Below are positions 6,543 through 13,410 of a DNA stretch of 13,410 nt, one piece after another. The number at the start of each line of letters is the position of its first letter. Positions within the stretch are counted from its first letter, which is position 1. Source of the DNA: DAXETY01 sp051155755 (GTDB lineage: Bacteria; Desulfobacterota; Desulfobacteria; Desulfobacterales; SG8-13); the NCBI GenBank assembly GCA_051155755.1, contig DAXETY010000123.1:1-13410 (forward strand), read 5' to 3'. The position numbers were made by a program, and so were the translations under genes. The notes below the pieces were generated by a model, which did no database searches, was not told the origin of the DNA, and saw only the letters and a list, made by a program, of their open reading frames with translations.

Positions 6543-9008
6543 TCAGGCGGCGATATCGCCCCTCGAATGAAGATCGCCGGCGGTTTTCGGCACGACCGTT
6601 ACCACGCCGCTGCTGCCGTTTACCCGAATCTGTTGGCCGGTTTTGATGCGGTCGGTTGCGCCTTTGGCATTGAGCACGGCCGGAATCCCGTATTCCCGGC
6701 TGATCACGGCTGCATGCGATAGAACTCCGCCGACTTCCGTCACCACCGCCGCCACCAGTCCCAGAACGGGTGTCCAGGCCGGATCGGTAAATCGGGTCAC
6801 CAGCACTTCGCCGGCCTGGATGGTATCCACTTCGCTTAAGTCGTTGATCACCCTGGCGCTGCCGGTAAACATCCCCGGGCTGCATCCGATTCCAACCAGG
6901 TTTTGGCCGTTTGCCGGTTCTGTAGATTCCATCAGCCTTCCGGCGGTATCCAGGTGCGGGCCGATTTCGTTCGGCGGTGTAAAAGAGCGGAAACCGCGGA
7001 ACATTTTTTTGCGAAAGTCGATGCGGGCGGCAACCTCATCGCACAGCCCGTCCTTGCGGTTTTCGATGAGTCCCAGCAGCTCATCGATGTGTAGGAAAAA
7101 GATATCGTCGGCCTGCGCCAGGAGACCGCCGGCGCAAAGTCTGCAGCCGGCTTCCAGCAGATACCGGCGAACGACATAGTAGCTTCGGGTGGATAGCTCG
7201 CGCATTTTCTCTTTCTCGATCATGAAAGTGCGCAGTTTTCGAACCGCATCGCAGAACAACCGGCGGTATTTTCTGCGGAATCGCCGGGGGGCCGCTTTGA
7301 TCCGGGCCAGCACCTGTTGAAAAGCCCGTTCATACCGCTGTCGCTGGCCGGATTGGATGGCATCCGGATCGGAGGGTTCGATGCCGGTTTTCAGCATGGC
7401 ATCAATCCGCTCGACGACCACCTCGGGGGCCTCCCCCCAGCGGGGCGCGGACAAGTCCAGGGCCCTGTCGCCCTGAAAGTAAAATCGTTGTAAAAATCGC
7501 TGCAGCGCCTCCTGCCACTGCCGTGACGGACGCGAGTGGCGTTGGGCCGCTTTGAAAAGCGTCAGGACGGCTTTTTGTATTTCCAGATGAGCGATTTGGT
7601 TGAGCCCCAGCATCAGGTCCAGCAGCGGTGTTTCTCCTCCAATCCGCTCGTCCATTTTTTGAATGAATTTTTTGAAATCGTTTTGATAGTTGGAGTTGTT
7701 GTACAAGCAGCGGAAATAGGAACTTTCGGTCCAAAGATAATAATTGGTGAGCATCGCCTCGAACTTGCCGAAGAAAACCGCATCCTCTGTCGTGGAGAAG
7801 TCTTGTATTTCGGCGAGTTGGCGGCGGTCCATACGATCGAATCGCCGTTTGAACTTTCTGACCATGCGTCGACAACCGCCATACTCCTGCCGAAGTCCGA
7901 TCAGCACCGGTATTGCCCGGATTACCGTGCGCAGGTTGGTCGGCGTGATCCTCGGACCCGCCGGACCGTAATCTTTTTCGATGCCCAGGTCGGTGTCCAG
8001 GTGCTGTTCGTTGAATCCGGGAATCTTGTGCAGTGCTGCTTTGATGATGCCCACATTCCAGTAGACGATCCCGTACTTGTGGACCATCCACTGATCCGAA
8101 TTCCTCGATTTTCGCAGCCTCAGGGCGGCCAGGTACCGCGCCATGCTCTCTGAAAAGCACCGATTGTAAAGAGAATACATCATCGGGGTGCACACCGCCG
8201 ATGAGATGCCGCCGTCTTTCAGGTCGGCATTGGAATATTCCCCCAGATCGGTGCGCCAGGCGATGCGTGTGATCGGCCGGCTTTGTAGGATCCACAGCGT
8301 CCCGTCGACATCCATGGCCCATTCCACATCCTGAGGAGAGCCGAATTCGGCCTGGATACGCAGAAGGATGGCGCCCAATGTCTTCAGCTGTTGCCGGGAC
8401 AGTTCGAGCGCTTCTTTTCCCGGTTCGTAGGCACATACGCTCACCGTTCGGTGGTCGACGATGAAACGGGTCGGCGAGACGTGACCGCTCACCAACCGCT
8501 CGCCCAGCCCCGTGCACAATTCCAGCACGAAGTTCTCTTCCTTGCCGCTGATCGGATCGATCGAAAATCCGACTCCGGAACACTGCACCGGCACCATTTT
8601 CTGAACGAGCACTGCGATGGAGCCGGAAGTATCGTCGACAGGCGGATCAAGCCTGCGGGATCGCAGGTAGTTTCGAACCCTGGATTTGCCGGCCGAAGTG
8701 CGGCAGGTTGCAATCGCATGGCGCAGAGAGTCCAGGGTTTCCACCTCCAGGACAGTTTCGTATTGGCCCGCAAAGCTGGCGTCCGGAAGGTCTTCCAGGT
8801 GCCCGCTGGAACGCACGGCGACGGGAAATCCGCCGATGGATTCGATGGCCTGCAGCAATTGCGAGTCCGAAGCATCGAAATATGCCGGTAGGACAAAGCC
8901 CGGCGGTACCCGATAGCCCCGTCGCAACAAGCGATGAAGGTTGAAGGCTTTTTGGCCGAGCCGTTGATCCCCGGCCGGGCCGGATTCTCCCAAAAAAAAC
9001 ATGGTCAT
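6543..9008 (-). CDS. PEP/pyruvate-binding dikinase, RPH-like layout (first copy, short N-terminus)
   Basis: The 821-residue protein has the same three-part layout as the downstream dikinase gene. The ATP-grasp part shows LGQKAFNLHRL (17-27), VPPGFVL (34-40), AVRSSGHLEDLPDASFAGQ (64-82), QDVEWAMD (226-233) and LQSRPIT (241-247). A long middle region follows, and the C-terminal domain carries GGVLSHAAVISRE with catalytic His765. By family knowledge it should phosphorylate an acceptor from ATP, releasing AMP and Pi. Only about 25 residues separate VPPGFVL from AVRSS; the downstream paralogue has about 70 there, so a helical part of the first ATP subdomain is missing. I chose ATG 9008 because it lies 4 bases after the preceding stop codon (9013-9015), indicating coupling. 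Earlier in-frame codons fall inside the upstream gene and encode nothing family-like. ATG 9002 is an alternative. No clear Shine-Dalgarno is visible. Confidence 0.9.
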   Translation of the reverse strand: MTMFFLGESGPAGDQRLGQKAFNLHRLLRRGYRVPPGFVLPAYFDASDSQLLQAIESIGGFPVAVRSSGHLEDLPDASFAGQYETVLEVETLDSLRHAIATCRTSAGKSRVRNYLRSRRLDPPVDDTSGSIAVLVQKMVPVQCSGVGFSIDPISGKEENFVLELCTGLGERLVSGHVSPTRFIVDHRTVSVCAYEPGKEALELSRQQLKTLGAILLRIQAEFGSPQDVEWAMDVDGTLWILQSRPITRIAWRTDLGEYSNADLKDGGISSAVCTPMMYSLYNRCFSESMARYLAALRLRKSRNSDQWMVHKYGIVYWNVGIIKAALHKIPGFNEQHLDTDLGIEKDYGPAGPRITPTNLRTVIRAIPVLIGLRQEYGGCRRMVRKFKRRFDRMDRRQLAEIQDFSTTEDAVFFGKFEAMLTNYYLWTESSYFRCLYNNSNYQNDFKKFIQKMDERIGGETPLLDLMLGLNQIAHLEIQKAVLTLFKAAQRHSRPSRQWQEALQRFLQRFYFQGDRALDLSAPRWGEAPEVVVERIDAMLKTGIEPSDPDAIQSGQRQRYERAFQQVLARIKAAPRRFRRKYRRLFCDAVRKLRTFMIEKEKMRELSTRSYYVVRRYLLEAGCRLCAGGLLAQADDIFFLHIDELLGLIENRKDGLCDEVAARIDFRKKMFRGFRSFTPPNEIGPHLDTAGRLMESTEPANGQNLVGIGCSPGMFTGSARVINDLSEVDTIQAGEVLVTRFTDPAWTPVLGLVAAVVTEVGGVLSHAAVISREYGIPAVLNAKGATDRIKTGQQIRVNGSSGVVTVVPKTAGDLHSRGDIAA

Positions 9009-9012
9009 GCTT

Positions 9013-11883
9013 TTAGTAGTCAAATGTGCTGATATCCTTGTATTGACTGAGCGTGAAGCCGGCTCCGGCGGCCAGATTGCGGGCCTCGGTGACGACACCC
9101 TTTGAGAGGGACCCCACATGGTAGACTTTTTTCCCTGCGGCCAGACCGATACTGAAAGTTTCCGACATACAGGCAAATGCCTGCCCTTCCTTGAGCGGAA
9201 AAGACGGAAGGCAGATGGATTGAAGGCGATCTCCGGGTTGCGGCATGCGGGCGATGCCGCCCTTGATTACCGTCACGTCCGGTCGAGTGCGGGTCAAATC
9301 GGCCGCAACGTCACCGGGAACACCGACATCGATGACAAGGGCATTTTCTTTCAAATATTCCGCTCTGATCGGCGGTCTGCTTGCATTGGTTCCGGTGAGC
9401 AGAATATCGCACTGCCGAAGCCGTTGCAGATCGGTTTCGACCGCCAACAAGTCCCTGACTTCCGGACGGTTTAAAAAGTCGGCCAGCTCTTTTGGGGTCG
9501 CCGGCGGCCGATTGTCCAAAAGGCACTTGAGCTTGCGAGTGCAACAGCTGTTCGCTTCCGAACCGGAAATCTCGCGCAGAATGGATATCAGCGTTCGGCT
9601 CAGTTTCACACTGGATTCCACCTGAGTGTGGTAGAACAGCATAATTTTGTTGCAGTAATCGGCCAGGATGGAAGCCGCCACAGAGACGATGTTTCCGGCA
9701 GCACCCAGGAATCCGACCCGGGCGGCTTCTAACGGAATTCGCTTTTCACTGGCGGCGCGCAGTCCGGCTTCGATTGCCAGGGCAACGGTGTAGGCGTTGC
9801 CGGTTGTTACATTCATACCCAAAGGTGCCAGGGACAGACCATTGTGCGTGACGATGGAGGTGAACTGGCCCAGACCGACGGTTTCGGCACCCAGGCGCCG
9901 GGCGTATTCGAGCGCGGTTTGAATTTTTTCGATCAGCAGGTAGGATCGCTCGGACCTGTATATTGTGTGAATAACCGAGGAAGGAACCGGCAGGGACAAC
10001 ACGATGGCATCGATCTGCCGACCGTTATCGCCCTTGATGATGCCGGAAAAATAGACATCGAATTCGATGAGTTCGAAAATATCGATTAGAATTTGCTCGA
10101 TTTCGGCATCCGGGACGTTTTCCAGCGCCCGAAAGATTTTTTTGACATCCGCTGTCCGAATCACGTGGCTTAAAAATACAGCCGCACCTTTGGCTTCGGC
10201 TTCGTAGCGGATGACGCCTGCGGGAATTGGGTGGGCGCTGCTGATTTTGCAGTCCGGAAACAGATGGCCGAAAAAATAGGGCATATCGACAGCTTCGAGG
10301 GCCCGGCACAGGGCATCCAGGGCCTGGCAGATGGACCATACATCCGCTGCGGTGGTGGTCAGCGATGGTTCCAGCCGCAGCGTCAAGGGATTGGACATCG
10401 TGGGGCTGATCCGAAGGGCCTGCCGGTTCAACAGGGCACTGGAAAACAACCAGCCCAGCAGGCCCAGATCGTAGAAAAATTTGAGTTCATAGCATTGATT
10501 GCGGATCGACGGGTCAAATTCAACCCCGATCAGAAGCCCGCGGCCGCGGACTTCCCTGATCACCGCTGGATGGCGGCGCTGCAGGTTTTCGAGTTCCTGC
10601 TTCAAATATACGGCGATTTTCATGCCCTCGCGAATGGTAGGCTCGTCCAGCAATTCCAATACCCTGCAGGCAATTGCCGATGAAAAGGAATCTTCGGCAA
10701 AAGTCGAGGTGTGCAAGTAGCCGAAACGGTCAACGAGTTTTTTTTTGTGAATCAGAGTCGCGGCGGTTTTAGCGACCCCGCCGCCCAGGGCTTTGGCAAA
10801 GCAGTAAATATCGGCGCAGACGTCCAACTGGGTTGCGCTGGCCAGGGTCCCCGTGCGGTACATTCCCGCCTGAATTTCATCGGATATCAGCAAAAAATCC
10901 AATCTGTCGGCTTTCTTTCTCAGAGTCTGGACAAACGATTTTTGCAGTGGATGAATCCCGCCCTCTCCTTGAATCGGTTCGAAAATGCAGGCCGCGATCT
11001 TTTGGATGCTTTTGACGGTAACGCTGAAGGTTTGATTTTTAATTTTGGGCAGATACAGAGCGGTAGTGCCTATTTCGCAGGCACGGTCGATGTCCGTGAT
11101 GTCATTTGGCCGAATGAATTGCGTTTGGATGTTGTTGTCATCAAGGAAAAAATCGTCTCGGAACAACGGGTTGGCAGTCACGCTCAACGCTCCGCAGGTC
11201 TTGCCGTGGAAACCGCCTTGCACCGCCAGAAACATCGGCCGTGCGCTGAGTGTTTGGCAGTTTTGATCTTCCAGGCAATCTACGACTTTTTCCAGGTCTT
11301 CCGACTTCATCAGCATGGTGCACAACGAAGCCGGCAGTCTTTTCAAGCCCAGATTCTGCTTAAATTCCGCCAACAGCCTCAATTTTTCAGTCCGGCCGAT
11401 ATCTTCCAGCGTTTTCCGCAAGGCGTTGAAGTGAGCATTCAGCCAGAAGGTTTTCTTGCGAGTCCATTCCTTGTGATGGAGCAAAGCCTGCTTCAGCGCG
11501 GCTTCGACGGCTTCCGCCCCGGAATTGGCCAGGGTGCAAATCCATGGGCCCCTTCCGGTTTCGGCAGTAAGCCGGTTCGAAAGTTCCCGGGCCAGACGAA
11601 TGCTGCATTCGGATACCGCCCCCTGGATATGATTCGGCGGCAGTGTCGAAAGAATCGATGAAACCATCGTCTGGATCTGCGGGTTTTTGTGTCCCAGTAG
11701 ATTTGCGCCGTATCCTCCGGTGACATCCAATACCTCCTGCAGCGATCCATCTTCATCGCGGTAGAAAAGTCGATTGCCCGTACCGTCGACGTACGCTTTG
11801 TCCATTTTCAAAAAATGCAGAAGCCTGCCGGTAAGCGGCTTCATATAGAGGGCATATTTTTGCCCGCCGGCTGTCTGCTCCAT
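9013..11883 (-). CDS. Class III aminotransferase fused to acyl-ACP reductase (AAR)-like domain
   Basis: This 956-residue protein opens the operon. Residues about 30-525 form a PLP-dependent class III aminotransferase with ANSGAEAVEAALK (119-131), GGFHGKT (223-229), FEPIQGEGG (301-309), SDEIQAGMYRTG (334-345, PLP-binding Asp335) and FAKALGGG (362-369, Schiff-base Lys364). Residues about 560-956 resemble cyanobacterial long-chain acyl-ACP reductase, which makes fatty aldehydes. The matching segments are GLGQFTSIV (670-678), NVTTGNAYT (691-699), a nucleotide loop GAAGNIVS (727-734), VIKGGIARMP (872-881) and AFACMSE (902-908). Cys905 aligns with the acyl-accepting Cys294 of the Synechococcus enzyme. 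Joined in one chain, these could turn an acyl thioester into an aldehyde and then a primary amine (inference). ATG 11883 has AGAGG 6 bases upstream; a TTG at 11961 lacks a site. The aminotransferase carries an extra segment of about 65-70 residues before GGFHGKT. Confidence 0.92.
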   Translation of the reverse strand: MEQTAGGQKYALYMKPLTGRLLHFLKMDKAYVDGTGNRLFYRDEDGSLQEVLDVTGGYGANLLGHKNPQIQTMVSSILSTLPPNHIQGAVSECSIRLARELSNRLTAETGRGPWICTLANSGAEAVEAALKQALLHHKEWTRKKTFWLNAHFNALRKTLEDIGRTEKLRLLAEFKQNLGLKRLPASLCTMLMKSEDLEKVVDCLEDQNCQTLSARPMFLAVQGGFHGKTCGALSVTANPLFRDDFFLDDNNIQTQFIRPNDITDIDRACEIGTTALYLPKIKNQTFSVTVKSIQKIAACIFEPIQGEGGIHPLQKSFVQTLRKKADRLDFLLISDEIQAGMYRTGTLASATQLDVCADIYCFAKALGGGVAKTAATLIHKKKLVDRFGYLHTSTFAEDSFSSAIACRVLELLDEPTIREGMKIAVYLKQELENLQRRHPAVIREVRGRGLLIGVEFDPSIRNQCYELKFFYDLGLLGWLFSSALLNRQALRISPTMSNPLTLRLEPSLTTTAADVWSICQALDALCRALEAVDMPYFFGHLFPDCKISSAHPIPAGVIRYEAEAKGAAVFLSHVIRTADVKKIFRALENVPDAEIEQILIDIFELIEFDVYFSGIIKGDNGRQIDAIVLSLPVPSSVIHTIYRSERSYLLIEKIQTALEYARRLGAETVGLGQFTSIVTHNGLSLAPLGMNVTTGNAYTVALAIEAGLRAASEKRIPLEAARVGFLGAAGNIVSVAASILADYCNKIMLFYHTQVESSVKLSRTLISILREISGSEANSCCTRKLKCLLDNRPPATPKELADFLNRPEVRDLLAVETDLQRLRQCDILLTGTNASRPPIRAEYLKENALVIDVGVPGDVAADLTRTRPDVTVIKGGIARMPQPGDRLQSICLPSFPLKEGQAFACMSETFSIGLAAGKKVYHVGSLSKGVVTEARNLAAGAGFTLSQYKDISTFDY

Positions 11884-11964
11884 GAGTTTCCTCTTCGCCG
11901 AAACGTTCAGTAGACCGTCAAAATTTTTTTGAGTTTGAAGGGAAGCTGGCAGGTTTTTCAAAAA

Positions 11965-11984
11965 ATTGACGTATCAGCGTCAAT
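11965..11984. promoter_or_regulatory. Inverted repeat upstream of the operon, possible operator
   Basis: ATTGACG (11965-11971) and CGTCAAT (11978-11984) are perfect 7-bp arms with a 6-base spacer. The repeat is centred about 90 bases upstream of the operon's first ATG and downstream of the best promoter candidate. It could be a repressor site or a 5'-leader hairpin. No regulator gene is visible in the window. Confidence 0.42.
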
Positions 11985-12004
11985 ATTCAGGCTCCGTACG
12001 CCTA

Positions 12005-12037
12005 ATTTTATTAGAGATCCGCTGCAACTGGGGTCAA
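12005..12037 (-). promoter_or_regulatory. Weak sigma-70-type promoter candidate for the operon
   Basis: On the minus strand TTGACC (12032-12037) matches the -35 consensus well. The candidate -10 boxes are TAATAA at 18-base spacing (12008-12013) or TAAAAT at 21-base spacing (12005-12010); neither combines a good box with good spacing. Arms TTAGAG (12011-12016) and CTCTAA (12043-12048) flank the -35 region and could be regulatory. The position, roughly 120-155 bases before the ATG, would leave a leader carrying the inverted repeat at 11965-11984. Confidence 0.3.
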
Positions 12038-12195
12038 CGGGGCTCTAACAGTCTGCAAATACTGTGCCTGTGGAAAAAGCGGCGTGATTGTTAAAAAATC
12101 AATAATTTTCAATTTGTTGTATCATTTTCAGGATTTTGTCGGATTCAAGATGGGAGATTGGAAGCCTAAGAATGTTGACATATGAAAGCCCATAG

Positions 12196-12215
12196 TTATG
12201 GGCATATGCCCATAA
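12196..12215. promoter_or_regulatory. 20-bp perfect palindrome, operator-like
   Basis: TTATGGGCATATGCCCATAA is its own reverse complement over all 20 bases. A further GCCCATA half-site at 12188-12194 makes a row of three alternating half-sites. This looks like a protein binding site for a dimeric regulator. It lies 12 bases beyond the stop of the small candidate ORF and about 310 bases from the nearest confident gene start. Confidence 0.55.
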
Positions 12216-12227
12216 TTTCAGGCGGGT

Positions 12228-12329
12228 TTATCTTCGTTTCCGCTCACAAAGATTCATCCTGCCAAGCAGAAGGTTTTGTTTGGAAATACTTATTTCTATA
12301 ACCTCTTTTTCCCAGCCTCGGTAATTCAT
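12228..12329 (-). CDS. Candidate small ORF, 33 residues, unknown
   Basis: ATG 12329 is preceded by AAGAGGTGTGAA, an excellent ribosome binding site with AGG 6 bases before the start. The frame runs 33 codons to TAA. It begins MNYRGWEKEVIEISISKQNL and ends in a very basic tail (CERKRR). I do not recognise it and see no membrane segment. The strong ribosome binding site is the main argument for it; the short length and lack of a known relative argue against. It could also be the remaining start of a decayed gene. Confidence 0.25.
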   Translation of the reverse strand: MNYRGWEKEVIEISISKQNLLLGRMNLCERKRR

Positions 12330-12455
12330 TTCACACCTCTTTTTTCTAAGTCCTTGAAATTACATGGTGCATCCTTTTGCATGGTTTTTGCTTTCCAGAA
12401 TGCATGAATTTACAATAAAACCAACTAGTTAAAAAGTACCAGAAAGCAGGGCGCC

Positions 12456-12477
12456 ATCTACGAAAAATTTCGTAGAT
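12456..12477. repeat. 22-bp inverted repeat with 10-bp perfect arms
   Basis: ATCTACGAAA (12456-12465) and TTTCGTAGAT (12468-12477) are exact reverse complements around AA. It would form a hairpin or bind a dimeric regulator. No T-run follows on either side, so it is not a typical terminator. It lies about 555 bases upstream of the beta-helix gene. Confidence 0.5.
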
Positions 12478-13032
12478 TCGGCTTCAATCGGTTGCACCGG
12501 ATCAATACTGGACCTCTTGCAGAGACAAGATTGCAGACGAAACGGGAAGGAAGCGGAGCGGAAAAGGAGCGATACCGGGTGGCATTGACGCGGCAAATTC
12601 CCTGGATTTCAAACCGGAATGCGCAAATCACGGTTGATGACTCTTCGGCTGCCGCCGGCGATTTTCATTTTACGGATTTTCTTTCGCGATTTTTTTCTCC
12701 TTTTCCCCGGATCCGTTTCACGTTTTCTCCTCCACGCATCGATTCATCCTTTTCAAGCCATGATCATCCCGGACCCTTGAAAAACAATGGACCGATCTGG
12801 ATGGTATCCAGCTTTTATCGTCAACGCTTCAAGAAGCACCGTCCCGGGAACATCACCCGGCGGTTGAAAAATATGCGTCCAATTCTGTCGGTCGGTTTTG
12901 CGGGGCCAACGGTTCCCGTCAGAGGCGGGCCGGTGTGAAACGAACGCAGACGGTCGAGGTGGTTGAGCTGAGCCGGCGGTTTCGCGACTGCGGCAGGTGG
13001 ATTCGAATCGGATAAAGATCGGGGAAGAGACG

Positions 13033-13410
13033 ATGCATTTCGGGAGAAAATGGCAAAGTGTTGGAAAAAAACCGCATAATTTCCGCAGTGCGATCTTGTT
13101 CAGTATTTTTGTGGTTTTGGGGTCGTGGATGGCTTTGGCATCTGCAGCTGCGGCCCAGACGATAGTCGATGAGAACATTACCATTGATACGGTTTGGGAT
13201 TTGGACGGCAGTCCGTATCTCATTACCCGGGATGTCATCGTGCGCAGTGCGTCCAGCGGTGGAGCGGCCCCCGTGCTTACCATCGAAGCCGGAGTCGAAG
13301 TGCGTTTTTCTCAGGGAACCGGGCTTCAAATCGCAGATGAATTCGGCGGTGTTTATCGAGGGGCGCTGGATGCCCGTGGCACGGCCGATGATCCCATTGT
13401 GTTTACCTCC
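13033..13410 (+). CDS. Secreted beta-helix-type protein, N-terminal part (runs off the window)
   Basis: The visible 126 residues begin with a basic stretch (MHFGRKWQSVGKKPHNFR) and a hydrophobic core, residues 19-35. They end in an Ala-rich site, ASAAAAQ (36-42), that fits signal peptidase I cleavage. The mature part contains WDLDGSPYLITRDVIV (55-70), LTIEAGVEVRF (82-92), GTGLQI (95-100) and GALDARGTADDPIVFTS (110-126). This rhythm is typical of right-handed parallel beta-helix surface or secreted proteins in which each turn repeats a phrase such as 'G.L.A.GT...PI.FTS'. ATG 13033 follows GGGGAAGAGACG, a usable ribosome binding site. The frame is open to the window's end, so the true length is unknown; such proteins are often very large. 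It is transcribed away from the operon, and its function cannot be named from this fragment. Confidence 0.82.
   Translation, partial: MHFGRKWQSVGKKPHNFRSAILFSIFVVLGSWMALASAAAAQTIVDENITIDTVWDLDGSPYLITRDVIVRSASSGGAAPVLTIEAGVEVRFSQGTGLQIADEFGGVYRGALDARGTADDPIVFTS

Larger units (their letters stand above)
11884..13032. other. Long intergenic region between divergent genes
   Basis: About 1.15 kb lies between the operon's first gene and the beta-helix gene. It holds an inverted repeat (11965-11984), a weak minus-strand promoter candidate (12005-12037), a 20-bp palindrome (12196-12215), a 33-codon candidate ORF (12228-12329) and a hairpin-forming palindrome (12456-12477). The part from 12480 to 13032 has open plus-strand frames, but their translations are rich in Arg, Pro, Phe and Ser with no recognisable motif, and their starts lack ribosome binding sites. 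I read it as non-coding or decayed sequence. Confidence 0.55.

Noticed and set aside
7402..8583. 393-codon minus-strand frame
   Set aside because: It is a +1/-1 shadow of the first dikinase gene, rich in Arg, Gly and Pro, with no motif of its own.
10711..11661. 316-codon plus-strand frame
   Set aside because: It lies antisense to the aminotransferase domain, whose motifs are unmistakable; the sequence has no recognisable domain.
12580..12595. Sigma-54-like TGGCATTGACGCGGCA
   Set aside because: It has GG and GC at the right spacing but a poor -12 element, and lies about 440 bases from the nearest start codon.
12492..12938. 148-codon plus-strand open frame
   Set aside because: It starts at TTG without a ribosome binding site, and its composition (Arg, Pro, Phe, Ser) with no motif is not protein-like. 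It probably reflects chance openness.
12753..13329. Minus-strand frames of 136 and 176 codons
   Set aside because: They overlap the start of the well-supported secreted beta-helix gene antisense and show no family features.

Overview
The window looks like a chromosomal segment of a moderately GC-rich, Gram-negative, probably anaerobic bacterium. The style (site-2 protease with CBS domains, acyl-reductase chemistry, a large secreted beta-helix protein, spaced inverted repeats between genes) fits Desulfobacterota or a neighbouring group. That placement is inference from gene content only; no rRNA or other marker gene is present.

Layout: (i) 125-1201, plus strand, a membrane-embedded M50 site-2 metalloprotease with two CBS domains. 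(ii) 1202-1616, a convergent intergenic region with several inverted repeats. (iii) 11883-1617, minus strand, a tightly packed six-gene operon. In transcription order it encodes a class III aminotransferase fused to a cyanobacterial-type acyl-ACP reductase domain, an RPH/PEP-synthase-like dikinase, a CDP-archaeol-synthase-like membrane protein, a second dikinase, a UbiA-like membrane protein and a ThiF/MoeB-like E1 enzyme. Junctions are 4, 53, 25, -14 and 29 bases. (iv) 11884-13032, a long intergenic region holding the operon's upstream region, a 20-bp perfect palindrome beside a small candidate ORF, and other inverted repeats. (v) 13033-13410, plus strand, the 5' part of a secreted beta-helix-type protein that runs off the window.

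The operon is the most interesting part. The fused first enzyme could reduce an acyl thioester to an aldehyde and transaminate it to an amine. Two separate ATP-driven dikinases of rifampin-phosphotransferase layout flank a CTP-type lipid cytidylyltransferase homologue, and a UbiA-like protein follows. Together this suggests an undescribed pathway that makes an acyl-derived amine or alcohol, activates it by phosphorylation and/or CTP, and joins it to another molecule at the membrane. The E1-like enzyme may adenylate a carboxylate in the same pathway. The family assignments rest on visible motifs; the pathway is inference.
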